Source: CTSoil-075 sp964292325 (lineage in GTDB: Bacteria; Bacillota; Negativicutes; DSM-13327). Taken from it: a DNA stretch of 5,777 nt. Location: assembly GCA_964292325.1 (NCBI GenBank), contig CAXYVG010000163.1, positions 1-5,777 of the forward strand, given 5' to 3'. Under the pieces are notes generated by a model that saw only the letters and a program-made list of their open reading frames with translations, had not been told where the DNA came from and did not search any database. Made by a program: the position numbers and the translations under genes. How positions within the stretch are numbered: position 1 is the stretch's first letter; the number at the start of each line of letters is the position of its first letter. Below, in pieces: positions 1 to 5,510 of this stretch.

Positions 1-2
1 CG

Positions 3-518
3 ACGACCTCTTCGACGATTTTCTATGACCAGGAAAACCACGGCTTCCTCTATCTGTTCACCTTGCCGACGCGGAAGAAGGATTACGTGATCCAAAAACA
101 ACTGTTGATATTGGCGTCTTCGCTGGTTGCCGTGGTGCTGTCCATCGTCTTGATCTTCCTGATGATGCAATTCGATCCCGAGTTGCGGGCGAGCGCGCAA
201 GAATTGCTGTACACCGCATTGGTCGGATTCTTTCTCGGTTGCCTCTACGGTGCCATCATCACCCCTTTATATCTGAGATACGGAACCGAAAAAGCCCGCA
301 TGCTGCTGCTCGCGATCATGGGCGTATTCGCCCTGGTCGGGATCCTGATCCAGAAGACGGGCGTACTCGAGGGAATGATGGATTCCAGCTTTATTGCTAG
401 CGCGGAAGCCTTCAATTCGCTGCAAATAACAGGCTTGGTCCTCGCGCTGACTGGCGCGGTGATGGTGCTTTCCACACTTGTGAGCCAACGGTTTATTGAT
501 AAGTCTGTTGCGTTTTAA
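3..518 (+). CDS. ABC-2-type transporter permease, 3' part (partial at window start)
   Basis: The reading frame is open from the first bases, so the true start lies to the left. 171 residues are visible, ending at TAA 516-518. An internal TTG at 63 could be taken as a start, but the residues before it (ending YLFTLPTRKKDYV) look like the conserved 'LP.srk..v..K' stretch of short ABC-2 permeases (ABC2_membrane_5-like), so the frame clearly continues upstream. Four hydrophobic segments follow: LLILASSLVAVVLSIVLIF, LLYTALVGFFLGCLYGAII, MLLLAIMGVFALVGILI and ITGLVLALTGAVMVLSTLV. In this family the protein forms the membrane channel of an exporter whose ATPase is usually encoded just upstream; that gene is outside the window. 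The substrate cannot be told. Base composition is visibly richer in G+C than the minus-strand operon to the right. Family assignment is by recognition of the pattern, not by a search. Confidence 0.8.
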   Translation, partial: TTSSTIFYDQENHGFLYLFTLPTRKKDYVIQKQLLILASSLVAVVLSIVLIFLMMQFDPELRASAQELLYTALVGFFLGCLYGAIITPLYLRYGTEKARMLLLAIMGVFALVGILIQKTGVLEGMMDSSFIASAEAFNSLQITGLVLALTGAVMVLSTLVSQRFIDKSVAF

Positions 519-530
519 AATACATGTGTA

Positions 531-557
531 AACCCCAGCGAGGCTCGCTGGGGTTTT
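531..557 (+). terminator. Rho-independent terminator of the ABC permease gene
   Basis: The arms AACCCCAGCG (531-540) and CGCTGGGGTT (546-555) pair perfectly around AGGCT, followed by TT. The loop bases could extend the pairing by two more base pairs. It begins 12 nt after the permease stop codon, so it most likely ends that transcript. The T tract is short (TTTT at 554-557), but the stem is strong and GC-rich. Confidence 0.85.
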
Positions 558-560
558 GCT

Positions 561-741
561 GTCCTCCGACGAGGCGGGTGCTCGCCGGAGGACAGGCTCC
601 CAATCATTACTCACCTCCGGTGAGCGAATGTTGGTAGGAAGAGGCCGCATTGCGGGAGACTGTACTCCGGCGAAGCCGCAGTGGTCGGAGGTGATGATTT
701 TTTGGAATCTCATACTCCGGCAGAAGGTTTCCTGCCCGGAG
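561..741. repeat. Cluster of CTCCGG/CCGGAG hairpins (intergenic repeat-like patch)
   Basis: This GC-rich, apparently non-coding stretch holds several inverted repeats built on the same core. GTCCTCCG (561-568) pairs with CGGAGGAC (586-593), with an inner CGAG/CTCG (570-573/581-584). CTCACC (610-615) pairs with GGTGAG (619-624). TCACCTCCG (611-619) can instead pair with CGGAGGTGA (686-694), giving an alternative long-range fold. CTCCG (665-669) pairs with CGGAG (686-690). CTCCGG (715-720) pairs with CCGGAG (736-741). The 9-mer TACTCCGGC occurs directly at 663 and 713. It resembles dispersed REP/BIME-like or decayed miniature elements, but one window cannot prove dispersal. The gene-free interval 519-878 consists of this patch, the terminators on each side, and 742-797, where I see nothing specific. 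Confidence 0.5.
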
Positions 742-797
742 GAACCATCCAACTTTGATGAGCACACCGTATACCAGAGAATTACCATCAATGAAGA

Positions 798-850
798 AAA
801 CAAAAAGCACTTCCCAATATGCTAAGCGAATCGGGAAGTGCTTTTTGTTT
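798..850 (-). terminator. Long, probably bidirectional terminator at the operon end
   Basis: The arms 798-815 and 833-850 are perfectly complementary over 18 bp (core AAAAAGCACTTCCC / GGGAAGTGCTTTTT) around a 17-nt loop. The stem ends in A-rich sequence on one side and T-rich on the other, so a U-tract forms on either strand. Read on the minus strand it lies 28 bp past the stop of the PrsW-like gene (879) and would end the whole minus-strand operon. Read on the plus strand it would back up the terminator at 531-557. A stem this long and perfect is more than an ordinary terminator needs. Confidence 0.85.
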
Positions 851-878
851 ATGCGTATTTCAGGTGGTTTGTCACGAA

Positions 879-2018
879 CTAAACATTTAGCTTAGTAGTC
901 TTAATGGTTGTGATTTCCCTTAATCCAGCGTTCATTAACGTCAGAATTTCTAGCCATGCAAGCGTAATTAGAATCGCTAGTTTAATATACACATTAGATA
1001 CGAAGGGTACTTCCATATCCCATACTGCGTGTAAAGCGATACTAGAACCAAAGAAAAATAAGAATCGCTGATTTGCCAAATGACTGAACGTAAAATCACC
1101 ACCCGATTTGACCATAACCAGTGCCCCACCAACAATAGCGGTCCAAGCCAAATGAGAGCCAATAGAAGAAATACCCCTTAAAAAAGTGACGGCTAGGAAT
1201 TCCCCGTACATCATATTTTCAAGAATATAACCTGAAGTCTCAAAAGCAGCAAAGCCAGCTCCAATTGCAGCGCCAATCAATAATCCATTCAAAATGTACT
1301 TTGTATTGTATTTTTTTACAAAGTAGATCAAAAGCAGTAACTTACCGGCTTCTTCTACTAGACCAATGAGGATTGCATCGGAGGTTGTTAGCACTCCGTA
1401 GTAGTAAGAATCCAAACTTAATGGGAACATTTCATAGAGTAGTAAAGTAATAACAATCGAAAATACGCCACCAATAAAGAAAATTTTTATCGTTTCGTAG
1501 ATACTGATATTTTGGTACATATTGGATTCAAAAAAGAATATGAGAGTAGAAAACGGAACTGCAAATGCTCCAAAAAAGATTAATCCCGGTATCGCGTACC
1601 CACTTTCAAGATCTACCACGGCATAATAGAGACCAGCGAATCCGATAGCAAACATCATGAATATTCTTGAAAAGAGCCACGGTTTAGCCCAGCTATCTGA
1701 GACATCCTCCAATTTTGGGGTCGTTGCCCGGGTTCCTATACTAAATATTTCTTCAGCTTCTTCATTCGAATGGGGCTTACTGACTTCTGAAAAGAGATCT
1801 TTAAATTGGATATCAACACTGCCGGTTTCGCCCGTGTATTTGTTTATTTTTTCAGTAGCAGTCTGAAAAACAGATTTGGATATGGAAGAGTAGGCAACTT
1901 CAGGCTGATGGATATTTTCAGTATTTCCTTGAGTAGGCAAGACTAGGGCATTGCCACAACTTCCACAAAATTTAGCGTGCTCACTCAACTGATTTCCGCA
2001 ATGATGGCAAAATTTCAT
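879..2018 (-). CDS. Zinc-ribbon PrsW-family intramembrane protease
   Basis: The 379-residue protein opens with a four-cysteine zinc ribbon (C4, C7, C18, C21; MKFCHHCG ... FCGSCG), then a polar cytosolic linker to about residue 113, then a multi-spanning membrane domain (first helices near 117-135 and 142-162). The membrane part carries the signature of PrsW proteases: E222-E223-A-G-K226, F256-A-A-F-E260, H289, and H330-A-V-W-D334. Family members cut membrane proteins within the bilayer; Bacillus subtilis PrsW starts degradation of the anti-sigma factor RsiW. The substrate here is unknown. No anti-sigma or sigma gene is visible; the single-pass zinc-ribbon protein encoded upstream is a possible partner (inference). 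The ATG at 2018 is supported by AGGAGATGA (2026-2034). It starts 21 nt after the serine hydrolase stop and is the last gene before the 798-850 terminator, so it is probably co-transcribed with the genes upstream. It looks intact. Confidence 0.9.
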   Translation of the reverse strand: MKFCHHCGNQLSEHAKFCGSCGNALVLPTQGNTENIHQPEVAYSSISKSVFQTATEKINKYTGETGSVDIQFKDLFSEVSKPHSNEEAEEIFSIGTRATTPKLEDVSDSWAKPWLFSRIFMMFAIGFAGLYYAVVDLESGYAIPGLIFFGAFAVPFSTLIFFFESNMYQNISIYETIKIFFIGGVFSIVITLLLYEMFPLSLDSYYYGVLTTSDAILIGLVEEAGKLLLLIYFVKKYNTKYILNGLLIGAAIGAGFAAFETSGYILENMMYGEFLAVTFLRGISSIGSHLAWTAIVGGALVMVKSGGDFTFSHLANQRFLFFFGSSIALHAVWDMEVPFVSNVYIKLAILITLAWLEILTLMNAGLREITTIKTTKLNV

Positions 2019-2039
2019 TTTATATTCATCTCCTATTTA

Positions 2040-2675
2040 CTAATTCAAAATATTTTCATACAGGTTGAGTCCCAACGACTTCATGGCATCAATTTGTTCA
2101 ACAGCAGAGCCATCTTGTGTCATTACAGAAACTACAAACGCACCGTTCTCATTTGCGATGATTGCGACATCATTTTCAACACCATAGGTACTGTATGTAC
2201 CTGTTTTGTTGAACACAGTCGCTCCATATGGTAAATGATAAGGTAATTTTGAATGGTCTGTGTTGTGGGATAGAATGCTGAGCATTTCATTATCATATTC
2301 TTCAGAAATCAAAGTGTTCATGTATAACTTTTTCATGATGACGCCTAGGTCTTTGGCAGATGTGTAGTTGTCAATGCCGGATTCCAAGGCGTTTGTATCC
2401 ATCATTTTACGGTTCAAAGCAGTATTATAACATCCCATTTTACTGATCATTTGATTGATCGATTCAAATCCACCCAACTCATCGATCATGATATTCGCAG
2501 CAGTGTTGTCACTCTCAACGATCATCAGTCGGATAAGTTCCCTGATGGTTAATTCTGAACCGCCAGGCATATCTTGAATAATTCCTGTTCCGCCTACCTT
2601 TTCATCTTCGTAAAGTCTGTGTATGCTGTCTAAGTCGAGTTCGTTCGCGTTCGCTTTAGAATAGGTTGTTAACAT
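2040..2675 (-). CDS. Class A beta-lactamase-like serine hydrolase fragment (C-terminal part)
   Basis: This is the downstream piece of the split gene, measured from its first ATG: 211 residues, stop TAG. It carries S55-D-N57 (VESDNTAAN) and K157-T-G159 (FNKTGTYSTYG), two of the three motifs of penicillin-recognising serine enzymes. The third, STIK, is encoded in the same frame just upstream of this ATG (about 2681-2700), so a product starting at 2675 would lack the catalytic serine. No ribosome site precedes this ATG; the upstream bases simply encode AASTIKLFI. I therefore read it as a gene fragment rather than an independent gene. The omega-loop region (LNRKMMDTNALESG) shows no obvious Glu166 equivalent, which argues against efficient beta-lactam hydrolysis and for another role such as peptidoglycan binding or esterase activity (inference). 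Confidence 0.55.
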   Translation of the reverse strand: MLTTYSKANANELDLDSIHRLYEDEKVGGTGIIQDMPGGSELTIRELIRLMIVESDNTAANIMIDELGGFESINQMISKMGCYNTALNRKMMDTNALESGIDNYTSAKDLGVIMKKLYMNTLISEEYDNEMLSILSHNTDHSKLPYHLPYGATVFNKTGTYSTYGVENDVAIIANENGAFVVSVMTQDGSAVEQIDAMKSLGLNLYENILN

Positions 2676-2756
2676 GATGAAAAGTTTAATTGTACTGGCA
2701 GCTCGTTGAGGTTGTTCGTTGACTACAACTTCATTTTCATTACCGATTCGCGATAC

Positions 2757-3350
2757 TTAAGCAGAAAAAGTTCCCATTATTGGTGAATATGCATTTTCTA
2801 TTATGGATCTTACCTGGTTGGAATCGAAAGCAGTGATAACATCCTCATTTTTTACTTCTTCCTCTGAATCAGCCTGTTCGGAAGAAGATTCTGATTCAGA
2901 AGTACTGGTTGCTGTACTTGAAGATTCATCTGAATCTGCGATCGAACTGATGGAAGAAGATTCTGTTGCTGCTGTATTGAAAGCATCTGCTGAATTCCTA
3001 TTAAAGAAATATACCGCCCCCGCAATGATCATCACCAATGCAATGAAATATAACCAAGTATTTTTTTTTCTGTTCAAAACAGGTACGCCAATTTTCTGGC
3101 TATCAGGGGTGTGTTCTTCTCTTAAAGTTGAACGCAGTGTACTTTCCGAAATGGGTTGTTTCGGTTGAACTATGGGTTCTGCTTTGATAGAAGTTTCTGT
3201 CTTACTATAAAAGGGTTCCTCTATGATAGCAGGTTCTGTCTTACTATCAATTGGTGGTTCGGGATGTAATTCATCGATTTTCATACCGCAGTTTTCACAG
3301 AACTTTGAATCCGGTTTCAATGGACTGCCACATTCTTCACAAAATTTCAA
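2757..3350 (-). CDS. Zinc-ribbon single-pass membrane protein (N-terminal part of the split hydrolase gene)
   Basis: This is the part translated if the TAA at 2759-2757 is obeyed: 197 residues. It starts at TTG, supported by a perfect AGGAGG eight bases upstream. Residues 1-25 form a zinc ribbon (C4, C7, C18, C21). Residues 36-61 hold two 13-residue repeats (SKTEPAIIEEPFY and SKTETSIKAEPIV). A basic patch (NRKKN) precedes one TM helix at about 98-116. Residues 120-166 are a low-complexity Ser/Glu/Thr spacer, predicted to be outside the cell. The layout resembles TcaA-type zinc-ribbon membrane proteins of Firmicutes, but the natural C-terminal domain is cut off just after GTFSA. A run of nine A on the coding strand sits just before the TM helix. 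It may still fold as a membrane protein lacking its enzymatic domain. Confidence 0.7.
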   Translation of the reverse strand: MKFCEECGSPLKPDSKFCENCGMKIDELHPEPPIDSKTEPAIIEEPFYSKTETSIKAEPIVQPKQPISESTLRSTLREEHTPDSQKIGVPVLNRKKNTWLYFIALVMIIAGAVYFFNRNSADAFNTAATESSSISSIADSDESSSTATSTSESESSSEQADSEEEVKNEDVITAFDSNQVRSIIENAYSPIMGTFSA

Positions 3351-3358
3351 TTTGTAGT

Positions 3359-3364
3359 CCTCCT
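3359..3364 (-). promoter_or_regulatory. Ribosome binding site that fixes the TTG start at 3350
   Basis: On the minus strand this reads AGGAGG, with an 8-nt spacer (ACTACAAA) to TTG 3350-3348. The perfect site, and the fact that the zinc ribbon begins at once (MKFCEECG, matching MKFCHHCG of the PrsW-like protein), make the TTG start convincing. Confidence 0.85.
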
Positions 3365-3393
3365 TATGAGTCTTTTTAATCTGATTTTGTTGT

Positions 3394-4761
3394 TTAATTC
3401 ATTGTGATGGTGTATTCACTACTGAATGACTGCCACGATGTCTCAACTTCATCAAATACCGTGTCAAACTCGTTATTCAATAAAATTGAAACATATTTTT
3501 CTCGTAAAGTGGGCTTTTTATACATTACCCAATTCAACTGGGAAATGAAATATTTAGAAAAAACGATCCATTGGGTGTAGTTGATTGCCATTGGATTTTT
3601 TGTGAAATAAACTTTTCCAGTGTTGCATCCTGTTGCTATTGAGTGAGCTACAAAAAGCATGGTAGCCAATTTAGGATTTTTTTCCCTATTGGTTGAGAAG
3701 GGAATGGATTCCCGAATCGTGTTGCCTTCATTGACGCGCTTAATGCAATACGATGATCGGACAATGACTTCAATCAGCATGGCCGAGGTCGACGTGGAAC
3801 AAAAATGTATGAAATCATAACCTTCGTAGTACATACCTTGAACAATTTCTGCAATCGTCTGATGTTCATCCCCAATATTTCCGAATTGAAAAAGATTAAA
3901 TACCGCCATCATGGGCGCCGGTAATCCCATTGATGTCGTTATGTCGGATTTGAAATGAATGAGTTGCTTCAATAAAGCTGCAAAGAGATCGCTTTCTTTT
4001 CGATCGGAATAACTTTCAATAACCTGGCTCACAATTTTACCGGATTTATCGATAGTCGTCATTTTACCGGTCATTATGTCAAAAACACCAACTATAAAGC
4101 CAAGGATAGGATCATGTCCAAGCGAAAGGAGCCGGTGGTAATATGCGGACATTCCCTCCACATATTCCACCGTGTTTCTGTTGTCTTGCGCATCATAAGG
4201 AACTTTGCTTAGTTTTGAGTTGGCTAACTTGTTCATTTCCTCCTCAGGAAATTTTTTATCGAAACTATTTCTTATGTAGTCGGATAATGGTCCCGACTTA
4301 AGGCCGTCTTTTGTTTTGTGAGGAATACCAACAAGGAGGATATCGACTGTTGCCGCTATGATACCCGCAAGGGCACAGATGGAATAATCTATTGCATCTA
4401 ATTTATGCAACTCATTAAAATCCAAATATAGTTTTTCAATATAGTCTTCATTGGCTTTAAGTTCTTCTTCTGTAAATAGCGATTGTAGGTCAAAGGTGCC
4501 AATCCCGTCCTGCTCCGCATCAAGCAGAATATCTTCCCAGGCCGGCAGAGGGATAGTTGGTTTTTCTTCCGGAATTACTTCCTTAATGGGTATATTTATT
4601 TGATACCCTAGTGATTTTAATAAGGCTTCACTATCGTTGATGTTATCGCAGGTTGTTTCAATCGATTCACTTAGAGATGGCATATTTATCAATAAATCGT
4701 TTTGATGTTTTAAGACCCTATTAAATTCTGCTTCCGAATCTGAATATTGATATTGTTTCAT
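3394..4761 (-). CDS. Uncharacterised 455-residue protein with a hydrophobic segment
   Basis: I do not recognise this protein. The first ATG (4770) has its AGG directly against it, with no spacer. The in-frame ATG at 4761 has AGGATGA five bases upstream, so I prefer the shorter form (455 rather than 458 residues). Counting from 4770, residues 1-120 are polar and acidic, with SEAEFNRVLKHQNDL likely helical. One clear hydrophobic segment follows at about 129-149 (SICALAGIIAATVDILLVG). Then come motif-like stretches that look conserved: LSLGHDPILGFIVGVFDIMTG (about 215-235), GLPAPMMAVFNLFQFG (282-297), and MYYEGYDFIHF followed by a Ser/Thr run and IEVIVR (313-338). No nucleotide-binding loop, nuclease, protease or helix-turn-helix motif is visible. 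It sits 47 nt downstream of the Gly-zipper gene and 43 nt upstream of the zinc-ribbon gene, in operon-like order. It may work at the membrane with the upstream protein (inference). Confidence 0.85.
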   Translation of the reverse strand: MKQYQYSDSEAEFNRVLKHQNDLLINMPSLSESIETTCDNINDSEALLKSLGYQINIPIKEVIPEEKPTIPLPAWEDILLDAEQDGIGTFDLQSLFTEEELKANEDYIEKLYLDFNELHKLDAIDYSICALAGIIAATVDILLVGIPHKTKDGLKSGPLSDYIRNSFDKKFPEEEMNKLANSKLSKVPYDAQDNRNTVEYVEGMSAYYHRLLSLGHDPILGFIVGVFDIMTGKMTTIDKSGKIVSQVIESYSDRKESDLFAALLKQLIHFKSDITTSMGLPAPMMAVFNLFQFGNIGDEHQTIAEIVQGMYYEGYDFIHFCSTSTSAMLIEVIVRSSYCIKRVNEGNTIRESIPFSTNREKNPKLATMLFVAHSIATGCNTGKVYFTKNPMAINYTQWIVFSKYFISQLNWVMYKKPTLREKYVSILLNNEFDTVFDEVETSWQSFSSEYTITMN

Positions 4762-4766
4762 ATGGG

Positions 4767-4773
4767 TCATCCT
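4767..4773 (-). promoter_or_regulatory. Ribosome binding site favouring the start at 4761
   Basis: On the minus strand this reads AGGATGA, five bases before ATG 4761-4759. It overlaps the alternative ATG at 4770, which therefore has no usable site of its own. Confidence 0.5.
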
Positions 4774-4808
4774 ATCGCTGATTTATACGGCTAGTGTGAA
4801 ATGATCTA

Positions 4809-5348
4809 TTAAATAGTCAAATCTGCCTTCAGATCCTTAATGGCTTGCTGTAGCAAGATGTTCAAGCTATTCAGGTAATCAGAGCGTTCTTTACTTGTAT
4901 GAATTTCATTGTTTTTAGTTTTGATGATAGCTTCATGTTTTCTTAAAGCTTCTTTGTATAAACGTTCTTTTTCATTTTTCAGTTTATTTCTCTTGTGATT
5001 ACTTGAAAGTGCTACTCCTCCGGCTGCCAAAACCGCTATTGGCGCAGCCAGTACGAATACGCCGGCAACCATTCCACCACCGACCAGGGACCCCGCCACT
5101 GCTAAACCGCTGGTAATTCCTGCCGCACTCAGCGACATCGCAGCTGCACCATTGCCTAATGCATATAAAGCAGCAAAGGATCCCACACCTCCGATAGTAG
5201 CCCCTGCTGCCCCAGCCAATGCATCAGAAATTGGACTATCTATGATAGTTCGTTTACTGTCATTCAAAGCTTCTGAAGCCTCATTAATGACATTTGCTAC
5301 TGACTGCAGTGATTCAACATTCTTAAAATTCAAATCTTTTTTAGCCAT
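4809..5348 (-). CDS. Gly/Ala-rich (glycine-zipper-like) membrane protein with C-terminal coiled coil
   Basis: This 179-residue protein has three parts. Residues 1-40 are a polar, helical head (NFKNVESLQSVANVINEAS). Residues 43-115 are a long, strongly hydrophobic Gly/Ala/Ser-rich stretch with many small-residue spacings (ALAGAAGATIGGVG, SLVGGGMVAGVFVLAAPIAV, VLAAGGVAL), typical of glycine-zipper helices that pack tightly or insert in membranes, enough for about two to three spans. Residues 118-175 are a Lys/Glu-rich coiled coil (NHKRNKLKNEKERLYKEA ... LNILLQQAIKDLKADL). There is no signal peptide or catalytic motif. ATG 5348 is preceded by GGAGG at 5358-5362. It is the first gene of the minus-strand operon. 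Membrane oligomer or pore formation is possible from the composition but unproven; a structural scaffold for the next gene's product is equally possible. Confidence 0.85.
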   Translation of the reverse strand: MAKKDLNFKNVESLQSVANVINEASEALNDSKRTIIDSPISDALAGAAGATIGGVGSFAALYALGNGAAAMSLSAAGITSGLAVAGSLVGGGMVAGVFVLAAPIAVLAAGGVALSSNHKRNKLKNEKERLYKEALRKHEAIIKTKNNEIHTSKERSDYLNSLNILLQQAIKDLKADLTI

Positions 5349-5460
5349 ACCTTTACGCCTCCAAATATCGAATTGTGTTCCTGGAAAAGCATTTTTTGTG
5401 GCAATAAAATAAAAAATATTATAATTCCATTATAAGCTTTATGGTGAAGGAAATCTAACT

Positions 5461-5510
5461 TTTATTAGAAATATTTAGCTAATAAATTGTGGCTAAAACT
5501 ATATTGTAAA
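5461..5510 (-). promoter_or_regulatory. Candidate promoter with overlapping inverted repeats, upstream of the operon
   Basis: On the minus strand TTTACA (5510-5505) lies 18 bp from TTTATT (5486-5481), matching the -35 and -10 consensus at 5 and 4 of 6 positions. Two dyads overlap the -10 and spacer: TTTAGC (5474-5479) with GCTAAA (5492-5497), and TTTATTAG (5461-5468) with CTAATAAA (5479-5486). A repressor site there is possible. Competing -10 boxes are the TATAAT copies at 5418-5434, but neither has a good -35 at 16-18 bp. In such AT-rich DNA, chance matches are likely. Confidence 0.3.

Larger units (their letters stand above)
2040..3350 (-). pseudogene. Zinc ribbon-TM-class A serine hydrolase gene split by one in-frame TAA
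   Basis: Two open stretches lie in the same minus-strand frame and are separated only by the TAA at 2759-2757. Reading through would give 436 residues, counting the stop as residue 198: a zinc ribbon (C4/C7/C18/C21), a linker, one TM helix (about 98-116, N-terminus inside), a Ser/Glu-rich external spacer (about 120-170), then a class A beta-lactamase-like domain. That domain spans the stop: GTFSA lies just before it, and VSRIGNENEVVV then AASTIKLFIM lie just after. The latter holds the S-x-x-K motif (S219, K222), followed by S280-D-N282 and K382-T-G384, all three hallmarks of the fold. Replacing TAA by TAT or TAC (Tyr) would restore it with one base change. No other frame break occurs in the 238 codons downstream, so the damage is recent, a sequencing error, or bypassed by readthrough. 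As written, the hydrolase domain should not be made attached to its membrane anchor. Confidence 0.75.

Noticed and set aside
561..741. CRISPR array
   Set aside because: The repeated units are inverted, of unequal length and spacing, without constant direct repeats or spacers, and no cas gene is present.
267..803. 178-codon minus-strand frame across the permease end and the hairpin patch
   Set aside because: It is antisense to a well-supported gene and crosses a terminator. The composition (HHRASQREDQAC, CILKRNRLINK) looks like a reading-frame shadow, with no domain.
607..810. 67-codon minus-strand frame downstream of the operon terminator
   Set aside because: It starts inside the terminator stem and reads through the CTCCGG repeats. 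No ribosome site and no protein-like pattern.
556..825. 89-codon plus-strand frame starting in the hairpin patch
   Set aside because: It is built from the inverted repeats and runs into the long terminator stem. It has no ribosome site (its start lies just after the 531-557 terminator) and encodes no recognisable domain.
1977..2234. 85-codon plus-strand frame over the junction of the PrsW-like and hydrolase genes
   Set aside because: It is antisense to two supported genes, Cys/Ile-rich and without a recognisable pattern.
2803..3168. 121-codon plus-strand frame opposite the Ser-rich linker
   Set aside because: It is antisense to the low-complexity Ser/Glu region; such repeats leave the opposite strand open. 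No ribosome site and no domain.
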